Positions 45,252 to 54,489 are shown, numbered from the stretch's first letter. The stretch: DNA of 64,000 nucleotides from Youngiibacter multivorans (GCF_017873395.1 NZ_JAGGKC010000015.1:28276-92275); one strand, 5' to 3'. The notes: generated by a model not told the origin, from the sequence alone. Numbers and translations: made by a program.

Positions 45252-46503
45252 CATTGTGATCATTGGAGCAGGACCGGCCGGCATGGCGGCAGCAATAGAA
45301 GCGAAGATAAGCGGAGCCGGATCGGTACTTGTCATTGACAGGGACATTGAAACTGGCGGGATACTTAACCAGTGCATACACTCAGGATTCGGGCTGCACA
45401 GATTCAGTGAGGAGCTGACAGGACCGGAATATGCCGAGAGGTATTCTAAAGCTCTCAGGGAATCCGGTGCTCAGGTGATGCTGGATACTATGGTCATGAG
45501 CCTTGAGTGCAAAGGAAGGGAAAAGCTTGTTCGTGCCATTAATCCTGTTTCTGGCATCATGGAAATACATGCCAAGGCAGTTATTCTCGCCATGGGCTGC
45601 CGCGAAAGGACACGGGGAGCCATACAGATACCTGGGGACAGGCCGTCAGGGGTTCTGACAGCAGGAACAGCACAAAGATATGTTAACATCGAGGGATATA
45701 GGATAGGTAAAAAAGCGGTGGTGCTGGGTTCGGGCGACATCGGACTTATCATGGCAAGGCGCCTGACACTGGAAGGAGCTAAGGTTCTTGCATGCGTCGA
45801 GATCATGCCATATTCCAGCGGACTGAACAGAAATATAGTCCAGTGCCTTGATGACTTCAGCATACCTCTGCTTTTGTCACATACAGTAACGAGGATAGTG
45901 GGACGAAGAAGACTCGAGGGTGTTGTCATCGCTGAAGTGGACTCGGAAAGGAAGCCTGTAGCTGGTACGGAAAGGTTTGTTGAATGCGATACGCTGCTTC
46001 TTTCCGTAGGTCTGATACCTGAGAATGAAATAACAGCCGGAGCAGGAATTGAACTTGATCCAAGGACCAGGGGACCATACGTGGATGGCTCCATGGAAAC
46101 CTCAATAGAAGGCATTTTCGCATGCGGAAATGTGGTGCATGTCAACGACCTTGCAGACCATGTCAGCCTAGAAGGTGAGAGGGCCGGCAGAAGCGCAGCG
46201 GAATATGTAAGGGCAGGAGCGGAGGCAAACAGAAGGCAGATAGGAGTCTTTGCAGGAACAGGAGTATCATACATAGTACCCCAGTATTTATCTGCAGGAG
46301 TCGTTTCAGGGTCCAATGAACTATCCTTCAGGGCTGACAGGGTGTTCAAGAATGCATACCTTATCGTTAGGAGTGAATCGGGAGCTGTGCTAAAGAAAGT
46401 CAGGAGACCGAGGATTACACCGGGAGAAATGGAGAGGATCTCGGTCAGAAACGATATTATCGATAATGCTGTGGATATAACCATTTCAATTGAGGAGGTG
46501 TGA
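45238..46503 (+). CDS. GlpB-like NAD(P)/FAD-dependent oxidoreductase
   Basis: A 421-residue pyridine-nucleotide-disulfide-type flavoprotein. Two Rossmann motifs are present: FAD site DIVIIGAGPAGMAAAIEAK and NAD site AVVLGSGDIGLIMARRLTLE near residue 160. It resembles the partner subunit that takes electrons from the GlpA-like protein. GGAGGGAG before the ATG at 45238 decides the start. A 362-residue open frame on the opposite strand is a composition artefact. Confidence 0.87.
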   Translation: MMDYDIVIIGAGPAGMAAAIEAKISGAGSVLVIDRDIETGGILNQCIHSGFGLHRFSEELTGPEYAERYSKALRESGAQVMLDTMVMSLECKGREKLVRAINPVSGIMEIHAKAVILAMGCRERTRGAIQIPGDRPSGVLTAGTAQRYVNIEGYRIGKKAVVLGSGDIGLIMARRLTLEGAKVLACVEIMPYSSGLNRNIVQCLDDFSIPLLLSHTVTRIVGRRRLEGVVIAEVDSERKPVAGTERFVECDTLLLSVGLIPENEITAGAGIELDPRTRGPYVDGSMETSIEGIFACGNVVHVNDLADHVSLEGERAGRSAAEYVRAGAEANRRQIGVFAGTGVSYIVPQYLSAGVVSGSNELSFRADRVFKNAYLIVRSESGAVLKKVRRPRITPGEMERISVRNDIIDNAVDITISIEEV

Positions 46504-46506
46504 GTA

Positions 46507-46866
46507 TTGGCAGAGCTTACATGCATAGTATGTCCTAGAGGCTGCCTTCTTAAGGTCATTGAAAATCATGAGGGATATTCGGTTACGGGCAACGCGTGTC
46601 CCCGTGGAGTTCCATATGCTGTCAGGGAAATGACTGACCCACGTCGAATGGTTTCTTCGACTGCAAGGATTGAGGGTGCTATACACAGGAGGCTGCCTGT
46701 GAAGACAAGCGGTGATATTCCAAAAGGACTTGTAACAAAAGTCTGTGCTGAAATCGGGAGACTGGTGGTTATTGCTCCGGTAGCCTGCGGTGATGTGATC
46801 ATCGGGAATGTTCTTGGCACGGGTGCGGACGTTATTGCTGCAAGGACAATGGAAAGAGTTCCATAG
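46507..46866 (+). CDS. DUF1667 iron-sulfur-type protein
   Basis: A 119-residue protein with cysteines in TCIVCPRGC and GNACPRG, suggestive of an Fe-S or zinc site. DUF1667 is regularly found after GlpA-like and GlpB-like genes and is thought to complete the anaerobic dehydrogenase. TTG start 4 bases after the previous stop, with GAGGTGTGAG upstream. Confidence 0.85.
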   Translation: MAELTCIVCPRGCLLKVIENHEGYSVTGNACPRGVPYAVREMTDPRRMVSSTARIEGAIHRRLPVKTSGDIPKGLVTKVCAEIGRLVVIAPVACGDVIIGNVLGTGADVIAARTMERVP

Positions 46867-46919
46867 TCCTTTGGCGTGCTGTAGAATTGTATCATAAGTA
46901 AGAAACTGGAGGTTTTGAC

Positions 46920-47729
46920 ATGGATGACCTGGACCTTGGGCTGATATCAGGAAATATCAACACATCATGGCTGGGAAGGACTGCAGTTATGGTGGAATCC
47001 GTTGACTCCACCAACAGCTGGCTCAAGGAGCGTGCGGAGGAAGGAATGGCAAAGGATGGCACTCTTGTCATCGCAAAGGTTCAGACTGGTGGAAGGGGAA
47101 GGCTTGGAAGAAGCTTCCATTCACCTGAAGGAGGCCTTTACATGTCATTTTTCATCAGGAAGCCTGACACAAAGATGGACACCTCCCTTGCTACCATAGC
47201 AGCAGCTGTCTCAGCAAGAGATGCGATACATGAGCTTTGTGGCATAAGACCCAGGCTCAAATGGGTGAATGATGTATACATGGGTGACAGGAAGGTTGGA
47301 GGGATACTTGTAGAAGGTAAATTTGACCCGGTAGGGAAATCTATGGACCATCTTGTTATAGGGATAGGCATAAACGTGACAACTGAAGGATTTCCTGAAG
47401 AACTGAAGGACATTGCCTCTTCTATTGTCAATGAGGCCGGAATCAAAATCAGCAGAAGCCTCCTATGTGCAAGGATCGCAGACAATCTTGAAAAGATGCT
47501 CAGGAAAACAATTGAGGATCCTGAAGGGTTAGTTGAAGACTATAAAGGGTCCCTCATGTATATCGGCCATGAAATCGCAGTACATTCAGGTGGAAATGTC
47601 AGACCTGCGCGACTTGTTGGTGTAGACAGGAAGGGCGGTCTTATAGTAAGGTACCTGGATGCTGAGGGGACCTCTGTAATCAGTTCTGGCGAGGTGACCA
47701 TAAGAGGTGGGGCAGGAAATGGTGCATGA
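46920..47729 (+). CDS. birA: Biotin-[acetyl-CoA-carboxylase] ligase, monofunctional
   Basis: A 269-residue biotin protein ligase. The biotin/ATP loop GGRGRLGRSFHSP (about 59-71), KWVNDVYMGDRKVGGIL and VIGIGINV are visible. The N-terminal winged helix of regulatory BirA is absent, so it does not bind DNA. It charges biotin onto carboxylase carrier domains. The next gene begins inside its 3' end. Confidence 0.92.
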   Translation: MDDLDLGLISGNINTSWLGRTAVMVESVDSTNSWLKERAEEGMAKDGTLVIAKVQTGGRGRLGRSFHSPEGGLYMSFFIRKPDTKMDTSLATIAAAVSARDAIHELCGIRPRLKWVNDVYMGDRKVGGILVEGKFDPVGKSMDHLVIGIGINVTTEGFPEELKDIASSIVNEAGIKISRSLLCARIADNLEKMLRKTIEDPEGLVEDYKGSLMYIGHEIAVHSGGNVRPARLVGVDRKGGLIVRYLDAEGTSVISSGEVTIRGGAGNGA

Positions 47730-49185
47730 TGTGGCAATAATAGGTGCCGGGATCATCGGTACAAGCCTGGCAAGGGAGCTCACACGATACAAGCTTAAGG
47801 TTGTCATCCTTGAGAAGCTTCCTGATGTTGCCATGGGTGCGACAAAGGCCAACAGCGCCATTGTCCACGGAGGCTATGCAGAAGGACATGAGACTCTTAA
47901 GGGCAGGCTTTGCTTCGAGGGCCGGAGGAGATTCCGGGAGCTTGAAGACGAGCTTAAATTCGGATTTTCTGAAACAGGGTCACTTCTGGTGTCCCTGGAT
48001 GATGATCTGGAGCCTCTGGAAAGGCTCCTTGAAAGCGGAATAAGAAATGGTCTTGACGACCTTTCCATAATTGGCAGTGAAGAGATAAGGAAACTTGAAC
48101 CCAATATTACGCAAGAAGTGAAGAACGCTCTGCTCTGCAAGGGTGCAGGAATCTGCTCACCCTATGGAATGGCGATAGCGATGGCAGAGAATGCTGTTGA
48201 AAACGGAGCTGAAATTGTGCTTTCTGCAGAAGTGACTGGAATTGAAAGTGAGAATGAGATATTAAATCTTGTGACTGATAAGGGGGATTTTCAAGCCTCG
48301 TTTGTCATCAACTGCGCTGGTGTCAATTCCGACAAGGTTGCAAGGATGGCAGGTGCGGATGGGTTCGAAATTCTTCCGAGGAGTGGAGAGTACCTGCTGT
48401 TTGCAAAAGGTACCGGAAAGCTGCTTGATCATGTCGTGTTCCAGCTTCCGACTGCAATGGGTAAGGGAGTGCTTGTAACTCCGACAATCCATGGGAATCT
48501 CCTTATCGGTCCAGATGCTTCCGAAATTGACGACAGGGAAGATACCTCCACCCATGCTGAAAGGCTTGAGAATGTGTACAACCAGGCAAAGAAGCTGTAT
48601 CCTGATATTGATGGGGAAACATTCTTAAGAAGCTTCACAGGTATCAGGGCAAGAAGTTCGACTGGCGATTTTCTTATCGGACCGTCAAATATCAAAGGTT
48701 TCATCAATGCCGCCGGAATACAGTCACCCGGTCTTACAGCATCACCTGCCATTGCAAGGATGCTTGTAGGTATACTTGAGAAGGAAGGATTGAAGCTTGA
48801 ACCGGAGAATTCGTTCAATCCTTTCAGGAAGGTTGTGGAATACTCACCAAAGGACCTGCCCTACAGGGAGGTCGACAGACTTTCAAAGCTTCCCGCCGGA
48901 AGCAGGGAGAGGATAGTATGCAGATGCGAACAGGTTACTGAAGGCGAAATAGCTGATTCAATGGAAAGAGGAATTGCAGTGACTACCGTTGACGGTATAA
49001 AGAGAAGGACCAGGGCTGCAATGGGCTGGTGCCAGGGTGCGTTCTGCAGGGCAAGAATAGCAGAGACAATGGAAAGACTGACAGGTGAGTTGCCGGACGG
49101 GAGCTACGACATCGAGCGCAGCGGGGTGTCGAGGGTCGGGAAGCATGACTTCCTTGATTTCCTGAAAGCGCGCAAGGAGGAATAA
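47719..49185 (+). CDS. Second GlpA-like FAD-dependent dehydrogenase with [2Fe-2S] domain
   Basis: A 488-residue paralogue of the protein at 43809-45251: FAD motif IIGAGIIGTSLARELTRY, ATKANSAIVHGGYA and C-terminal cysteines VCRCEQVTEGEI and WCQGAFC. ATG at 47719 (upstream GTG at 47707 possible), overlapping birA by 11 bases. Having two such proteins implies either two substrates or a heteromeric complex with the GlpB-like gene. Confidence 0.85.
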   Translation: MVHDVAIIGAGIIGTSLARELTRYKLKVVILEKLPDVAMGATKANSAIVHGGYAEGHETLKGRLCFEGRRRFRELEDELKFGFSETGSLLVSLDDDLEPLERLLESGIRNGLDDLSIIGSEEIRKLEPNITQEVKNALLCKGAGICSPYGMAIAMAENAVENGAEIVLSAEVTGIESENEILNLVTDKGDFQASFVINCAGVNSDKVARMAGADGFEILPRSGEYLLFAKGTGKLLDHVVFQLPTAMGKGVLVTPTIHGNLLIGPDASEIDDREDTSTHAERLENVYNQAKKLYPDIDGETFLRSFTGIRARSSTGDFLIGPSNIKGFINAAGIQSPGLTASPAIARMLVGILEKEGLKLEPENSFNPFRKVVEYSPKDLPYREVDRLSKLPAGSRERIVCRCEQVTEGEIADSMERGIAVTTVDGIKRRTRAAMGWCQGAFCRARIAETMERLTGELPDGSYDIERSGVSRVGKHDFLDFLKARKEE

Positions 49186-49719
49186 ATGAGCGACATAATT
49201 GATTTCAACGAGCTTAAGAACAAGGTTAGGGAAAAGGATATTGATGATTTTGAGAACTACATAATGTCCCTTTATGGTCAGATGGGCACAGGGAGCATGA
49301 ACTTCGCCCAGATCAACAAGGCCATACAGGAATATATGAAGGAGCATGGGATTTCTCAGGAGAAATTTATGGACCTTCAGATGAAGCTTATGGAAAGATA
49401 CGGGGTAACGCCCGAAGACGTTGAGAAGCAGTACAACATACCTGGCGGAAACTATGAAAGGTACAGGAAATCCCTTGGATTTACCGAAAAATACAAGGAC
49501 AGGATAAAAAACTATTCAGGCTTCAACTATGAGATCAAAAACGACAGGAATGACCTGACAATTTTTTTAAATGACAATATAGTGCTGATTTCATCAAAGA
49601 AGAAGGTTGACTTAAATGACAATGAACTCAATGAGTTCCTGGTGTCATACAAGAAGCTCTCAAAGGATGAGAAGCTGACGGTAAAGATCAGCGAAAATGT
49701 TATAGAGTATGAATATTGA
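49186..49719 (+). CDS. DUF3867-type protein
   Basis: A 177-residue, charged, mostly helical protein. The start IIDFNELKNKVREKDIDDFE and the central KAIQEYMKEHGISQEKFMDL match the clostridial DUF3867 pattern. Function unknown. The ATG follows the upstream stop immediately (TAAATG), with AAGGAGG upstream, and proC follows with an overlap-range start. Confidence 0.75.
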   Translation: MSDIIDFNELKNKVREKDIDDFENYIMSLYGQMGTGSMNFAQINKAIQEYMKEHGISQEKFMDLQMKLMERYGVTPEDVEKQYNIPGGNYERYRKSLGFTEKYKDRIKNYSGFNYEIKNDRNDLTIFLNDNIVLISSKKKVDLNDNELNEFLVSYKKLSKDEKLTVKISENVIEYEY

Positions 49720-49735
49720 GAGGATGGTGGACCAG

Positions 49736-50524
49736 ATGAGGATAGGCTTAATCGGAACAGGAAACATGGGATATGCCATAGGAAAGGGGCTGCAGGAAGC
49801 AGGCTATGGAATTACAGTATACAACAGGAGTGACAGGAACATATCTGAACTGAAATCCGGAGGTGCCCATGTCGCTTTAAATGTCCGCGAACTCGCCAGG
49901 GAAAGCGACATAGTCATCGTAGCTGTCAAGCCTAAGGACATCCTCGGCGTAATCAGGGAAAATTGCGACTATCTGGCAGGAAAGACAGTAGTGTCAATTG
50001 CTGCAGGTGTTTCTCTACAGAGTCTTCGCGTCGCAGCTGAAAGCAAGGCTACAATGTCCAGGGTAATGCCCAATACGCCAGCCCTTATTTCAAAAGGCGT
50101 TTATGGTGTAGTATCTGACGGACTGGAGCCTGAAGTAAGGGAATCAATAATGAAGCTATTTGCATCAATAGGAGAGGCTTACCTCATCACTGAAGATGAC
50201 ATACATGGATTCATATCGATAGCCGGATCATCACCAGCCTATATCTTCATGTTCATGGAGGCTCTTGCAGATGCTGGAGTGAGGATGGGAATAAAGAGAG
50301 CGGATGCATACGAGATCGTGGCAGACACCCTCATCGGATCAGCAATGCTGTACAAGAAGACCAAGGAGCATCCGGGAGCACTCAAGGACATGGTTACATC
50401 TCCAAAAGGAACGACCATAGAAGCTGTCAGGGTACTTGAAGAGAATGGCTTCAGGTCAGCTGTAATTGAAGGTGCATTGGCTGCAGGCCTCAAGTCAAGG
50501 GAAATGGAATCAAAAGACAAATAG
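49736..50524 (+). CDS. proC: Pyrroline-5-carboxylate reductase
   Basis: A 262-residue enzyme reducing pyrroline-5-carboxylate to proline with NAD(P)H. Motifs seen: GLIGTGNMGYAIGKGL (dinucleotide loop), VSIAAGVSL, MSRVMPNTPALISKGV and the C-terminal SPKGTTIEAVRVLEENGFRS. The ATG at 49736 has GGTGG upstream and gives the usual length; earlier starts overlap DUF3867. Confidence 0.93.
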   Translation: MRIGLIGTGNMGYAIGKGLQEAGYGITVYNRSDRNISELKSGGAHVALNVRELARESDIVIVAVKPKDILGVIRENCDYLAGKTVVSIAAGVSLQSLRVAAESKATMSRVMPNTPALISKGVYGVVSDGLEPEVRESIMKLFASIGEAYLITEDDIHGFISIAGSSPAYIFMFMEALADAGVRMGIKRADAYEIVADTLIGSAMLYKKTKEHPGALKDMVTSPKGTTIEAVRVLEENGFRSAVIEGALAAGLKSREMESKDK

Positions 50525-50629
50525 ATCAAAATGCATGGCAAACGAAAGCACCCCGGAAATGATCTGCTATCCGTCAAGAAGACAATGAAATAAAACAAGA
50601 GATTTGACAGTGCCTACGCACTGGATTAC

Positions 50630-50674
50630 CCGCAAATCAAGGGTGCTTTAGCTTCCGAGATTTGCGGTTTTCTT
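50630..50674 (+). terminator. Terminator within the left end of the IS3 element
   Basis: CCGCAAATC and GATTTGCGG stem followed by TTTTCTT on the plus strand. It would stop transcripts from proC entering the element antisense to the transposase. Confidence 0.8.
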
Positions 50675-51599
50675 AGGTAGCAAAATACAGTTCGTTCTTC
50701 ATTAATGGTGTCATGACTCCTAGATTCCGCTGCAAGCGCTTCGTGTTATAGTATACAATGTAGTCTTCGATCATCTGTACAAGCGTTTCACGAGCGGTGA
50801 ACCTTTTGCCATAGTATCTTTCGCGCTTCAAGATACCCCAGAATCCCTCCATAGGACCATTGTCGATGCAACGGCCTACGCGAGACATGCTCTGTGTCAT
50901 ACCAGCCTCCATAAGCTTATGGTAGAATACTCGGTTTGTATACTGAAACCCTCTATCGCTATGAAATAGGGGATTTGCATCAGGATTAGCCCTTACCGCT
51001 CTATCAAACGTTTCAAACACCAGCGTGTTATCATTACGATCAGAGATTCTATAGGCGACAATTCTTCTGTCATACAGGTCCAAAATAGCACTTAGGTAAA
51101 TTTTGTGCACTACAATGCCAACATAGTACTTGAATTCAGTGACATCCGTCAGCCATTTCTCATTGGGCTTATCCGCATGGAATTCTCGATTCAGGATATT
51201 CTCTGCAATATGCTGTGGATTTGCTGCATTTCGAGTGCAGCCATGACTGTTGTACTTGATGGTGGATTTAATGTCTTTGCCCCTGCAAATACGAAGTGCT
51301 TTCTTGTCGGATATCTCGATACCATGATAGTGGCTCAGGTCATCTCGAATTCTGCGATAACCCTTGTCTGGACTTTCTCTGTGGATTTTTTCGGCAAGCT
51401 CAGCGATACGCTCATTTTCCAATTCTCGTGAGCAGATCTTGTGACTAGCCCATTTATAGTAGGCAGATCTGGATACATCAAGTAGTTCACACGAGCTATC
51501 TATGGGATATTTGGATTCTTTATTACACTCCTGTATGGTCGTATATAGTTTCCACTGCCTTATTTGCGAAAGGCATCCCCCCTCTCCAATTCCTCCAAT
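50673..51599 (-). CDS. IS3-family transposase OrfB (frameshift product)
   Basis: Catalytic DDE integrase part. The triad sits in WLTDVTEF, LFHSDRGFQY and IDNGPMEGFWGILKRE. The frame has no ATG; it continues from orfA by a -1 slip on the A7 run (complement of 51599-51605), then reads IGGIGEGGCLSQIRQWKLYT. A HTH_21-type region (ELLDVSRSAYYKWAS) precedes the rve domain. The sequence is intact to the C-terminus. Confidence 0.88.
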   Translation of the reverse strand: MGGIGEGGCLSQIRQWKLYTTIQECNKESKYPIDSSCELLDVSRSAYYKWASHKICSRELENERIAELAEKIHRESPDKGYRRIRDDLSHYHGIEISDKKALRICRGKDIKSTIKYNSHGCTRNAANPQHIAENILNREFHADKPNEKWLTDVTEFKYYVGIVVHKIYLSAILDLYDRRIVAYRISDRNDNTLVFETFDRAVRANPDANPLFHSDRGFQYTNRVFYHKLMEAGMTQSMSRVGRCIDNGPMEGFWGILKRERYYGKRFTARETLVQMIEDYIVYYNTKRLQRNLGVMTPLMKNELYFAT

Positions 51600-52249
51600 T
51601 TTTTTAACAGGTCTCGTTCCATCCTCAACATATAGTTCTCATGCTCCAGCTTTGCTATTGTTATCTTAGCTTCTTCTTCAGGAGTTCGAGCCTCCTGGTC
51701 CTTTTTACGGCGTCCTCTCAGGTCCTGAAGGCCGGAATCGCCCTTCTCGGCATATTTCTTAACCCAAGTATAGACCTGCTGATATCCGACGTTGTACTTC
51801 TTTGCAATTGATCCATAGTCGTATCCGGATTCAATACAATCCTTGACAATCTGAACACGCTCTTCCAGGGTAGTTTTCCGTGAACTCTTCATGCGGCTTC
51901 CTCCACTCTCTCTTCTGAGTTTCTTGCCGCTATTATACAACTTTATCCAATTACGTAGTTGGCAACTTGAGCGAATTTTGAATTTTAAGCAGATTGAGTA
52001 ATAGCTGCCTTCCCCTGAAAGGTAAGCTTCCACAGCATCTCTTTTCAGTTCTGGACTATATTCACGGTTCTTCCCTGTGTTGAGCAATCCAGTAGGTCCT
52101 TCTTGTTTGTATAGACGGACCCATTCTCTAAACGACTTCCGATTTACTCCTGCCACCTCGGAAGCCATTGCTGCAGATATTTCTCCACTCAGGTATCTCT
52201 GTATGATAGCTACCTTCTCTTCTGGAGATCCCTTTGTCCTGTGAGACAT
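51560..52249 (-). CDS. IS3-family transposase OrfA
   Basis: A 229-residue DNA-binding protein with two helix-turn-helix units (VAGVNRKSFREWVRLYKQEG and YNVGYQQVYTWVKKY) and a terminal leucine-zipper-like coiled coil (KLEHENYMLRMERDLLKKLE). The ATG at 52249 has AGGGAG upstream. The A7 slippery run lies near its 3' end. Confidence 0.88.
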   Translation of the reverse strand: MSHRTKGSPEEKVAIIQRYLSGEISAAMASEVAGVNRKSFREWVRLYKQEGPTGLLNTGKNREYSPELKRDAVEAYLSGEGSYYSICLKFKIRSSCQLRNWIKLYNSGKKLRRESGGSRMKSSRKTTLEERVQIVKDCIESGYDYGSIAKKYNVGYQQVYTWVKKYAEKGDSGLQDLRGRRKKDQEARTPEEEAKITIAKLEHENYMLRMERDLLKKLEELERGDAFRK

Positions 52250-52340
52250 AATAAAAGCTCCCTTCATGATTAACAGTGTTTTTCTTTTTCACTGTCTCTC
52301 ATAAAGGGAGCATATCAGAATTTTTCCGGGGTGCTGTTTA

Positions 52341-54167
52341 CTATTCTACTGTAACTGATTTTGCGAGGTTCCTCGGCTTGTCAACATCCAGGCCCTTGAA
52401 GGAGCAGACGTAGTAGGAGAGGAGCTGCATTGGCACGACTGCAAGTACTGGTGCAAGCAGGTCAATTGTTTCCGGTATGTGCACCGCCGTATCAACGAAA
52501 CTGTCTACAGTCTTGTTGCTCTCGTATGTAACTACCATGACCTTTGCGCCTCTGGAGGTTACCTCCTTGAGGTTGGAATGCATCTTATCCATAAGGCTTC
52601 TCTGTGTAAGTGATGCAAGCACAGAGGTGTTCTTCTCGATAAGGGCTATTGGACCGTGCTTAAGCTCTCCACCAGGATAAGCATCCGCATGGATGTATGT
52701 GAGCTCTTTGAGCTTGAGGGCAGCCTCAATGGCAACAGCATAGTCAAGGCCCCTTCCTATGAAGAACACATCCTTCTCGCCATGGATCTTAAGTGCGAAC
52801 TTCTGTATGTTTTCCTTCTGCTCTATGACCTTTGAAACCTTGTCCGGAAGAAGAAGCATCTCCTTCTTTATCACATCAGTCTCCTCATCGGTCATGGTTC
52901 CAAGAAGCTCTGCAAAATGCAGGGCTATGGTATACACAGCGATCAGCATGGTGAGGTATGCCTTTGTCGAGGCTACGCCTATTTCAGGTCCTGCCCAGGT
53001 GTAGAACACATCTGTAGCTTCCCTTGCAACCGAGCTTCCGACCACATTCGTAATGGCGATGACCCTTGCGCCTTTTTTCTTTGAGTCGCGAAGGACCGCC
53101 AAAGTATCTGCAGTCTCTCCGGACTGGCTTATGACTATGAGGAGTGTCCTTGAGTCTATTATCGGGTCTCTGTATCTGAATTCGGATGCTACATCAACCT
53201 CTACAGGGATCTTTGCCAGTGATTCGATGGCTGTCTTGCCGACAACTCCGGCATTGTATGCCGTACCGCAGGCTACTATGTAGATCCTTGAGTAGCTTTC
53301 AAGCATTTCCTTTGTAATTGTGATGTCGTCAAGCTTGACCTTCTGGCCAGCGACTATCCTCGATGTCATGGTATCCCTGAGAGCCTTGGGCTGCTCATGG
53401 ATCTCCTTTATCGTGAAGTGGTCAAATCCGCCTTTTTCTGCAGAGTCCGCATTCCAGGTGATTGTAGTAGCTGACTTTTCAACAGGCTCAAGGTTGGCGT
53501 TGTAGTATTTGATGCCTGAACCGGTAATTTCTGCGAATTCCATGTCATCAAGATATACTACTTCCCTTGTGTAATTGAGTATGGCAGGAACGTCCGAGGC
53601 GATGAAGCTCTCGTTCTCTCCAAGTCCGATTATGAGAGGACTGTCTTTCCTGACCGCTATAATCTTGTCCGGGTCGTCAAGGGATATGACTCCGAGTGCA
53701 TAGCTTCCCTTTAGTCTCTGTGTCGCATTGATGACTGCTTCAAGCAGGCATCCGTCGAAGTAGTGGTCGACAAGATTAGGTATGACCTCAGTATCTGTCT
53801 CCGATAGGAACGTATACCCCTTATCAGCCAGCCAGCTTTTAATTTCCATGTAATTTTCGATTATACCGTTGTGAACGACCGAAATCCTGTCGTTGTTGCT
53901 GCAGTGGGGGTGTGAGTTAACATCCGAAGGCTCACCGTGGGTAGCCCACCTGGTGTGGCCTATCCCGAGATGTCCGTGGGCAGGCTCCGTCTCCAGCTTT
54001 TCAGCAAGATTCTTAAGCCTTCCCTTAGTCTTTACGATAGTGATCTTTCCGTCCTCCGGCACAGCGATGCCCGCCGAGTCATAGCCCCTGTATTCGAGCT
54101 TGGAGAGACCGTGTACAAGGACATCCGTAGCATCCTTGCCTCCTAAATAACCGACAATTCCACACAT
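52341..54167 (-). CDS. glmS: Glutamine-fructose-6-phosphate aminotransferase
   Basis: Makes glucosamine 6-phosphate from fructose 6-phosphate and glutamine, the first step to UDP-GlcNAc and peptidoglycan. At 608 residues it is full length. Cys2 of MCGIVGYLGG is the glutaminase nucleophile after Met removal. Two SIS sugar-isomerase domains follow (VACGTAYNAG and GRGLDYAVAIEAALKLKEL). It is controlled by the ribozyme directly upstream. The end of the gene runs almost into the IS3 element. Confidence 0.95.
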   Translation of the reverse strand: MCGIVGYLGGKDATDVLVHGLSKLEYRGYDSAGIAVPEDGKITIVKTKGRLKNLAEKLETEPAHGHLGIGHTRWATHGEPSDVNSHPHCSNNDRISVVHNGIIENYMEIKSWLADKGYTFLSETDTEVIPNLVDHYFDGCLLEAVINATQRLKGSYALGVISLDDPDKIIAVRKDSPLIIGLGENESFIASDVPAILNYTREVVYLDDMEFAEITGSGIKYYNANLEPVEKSATTITWNADSAEKGGFDHFTIKEIHEQPKALRDTMTSRIVAGQKVKLDDITITKEMLESYSRIYIVACGTAYNAGVVGKTAIESLAKIPVEVDVASEFRYRDPIIDSRTLLIVISQSGETADTLAVLRDSKKKGARVIAITNVVGSSVAREATDVFYTWAGPEIGVASTKAYLTMLIAVYTIALHFAELLGTMTDEETDVIKKEMLLLPDKVSKVIEQKENIQKFALKIHGEKDVFFIGRGLDYAVAIEAALKLKELTYIHADAYPGGELKHGPIALIEKNTSVLASLTQRSLMDKMHSNLKEVTSRGAKVMVVTYESNKTVDSFVDTAVHIPETIDLLAPVLAVVPMQLLSYYVCSFKGLDVDKPRNLAKSVTVE

Positions 54168-54204
54168 GACAATACATCCTTCCTTAATTTTATTAAGAAA
54201 GGTC

Positions 54205-54345
54205 TGGGCACCTGATCCCCTTTGTCCCCGAAGTCGCCTCCGGTATTTGAGGGAGCTTTGCGGTAGTGCATACCGTGGAGCATCCGCCGAACTTTCGATT
54301 ACTCCATCCTCGTCAACCGGCTTAAGTTAGCCGGTTCTGGCGCTA
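54205..54345 (-). ncRNA. glmS self-cleaving ribozyme (riboswitch)
   Basis: The minus strand contains the diagnostic order AGCGCC, GACGAGGATGGAG, ATCGAA, GTTCGGCGGATGCTCC and a 3' pseudoknot domain with CAAAGGGGATCA. Cleavage is expected just before the G at 54343. Glucosamine 6-phosphate binding causes the message to cut itself, lowering GlmS. The 3' boundary is approximate. P1 is formed by ACCGGCT and AGCCGGT. Confidence 0.93.
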
Positions 54346-54389
54346 TTCCATCTGGAATTTCAAATTGATATCCAAACCTTGCTCCAATC

Positions 54390-54418
54390 ATTATATAGTC
54401 ATTCTTAATTTAGCGCAA
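54390..54418 (-). promoter_or_regulatory. glmS promoter
   Basis: On the minus strand TTGCGC and TATAAT are separated by 17 bases. It stands about 45 bases before the ribozyme cleavage site. Confidence 0.75.
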
Positions 54419-54489
54419 CTTCCAGTGATAGTGCATTGCCTCAAAATAGATGTATTCGGTTGGGGCGCATGGGGAAAAAACTTTGTGAA

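Larger units (their letters stand above)
50547..52335. mobile_element. Complete IS3-family insertion sequence (IS150-like)
   Basis: The element spans 1789 bases. The ends are imperfect inverted repeats: AGCACCCCGGAAA at 50547, and the same 13 bases inverted at 52323-52335; 20 of the first 24 bases match. Inside are orfA and orfB on the minus strand joined by a -1 frameshift. No target-site duplication is evident (CGAA and GTTT flank it), so one end may have changed since insertion. It begins 22 bases after proC and stops 5 bases before the glmS stop codon. Confidence 0.88.

Noticed and set aside
45471..46559. A 362-residue open frame on the minus strand
   Set aside because: It lies fully antisense to the well-supported GlpB-like flavoprotein, is Ser/Pro/Thr-rich as expected for a shadow of a biased coding strand, and has no ribosome site or family resemblance.
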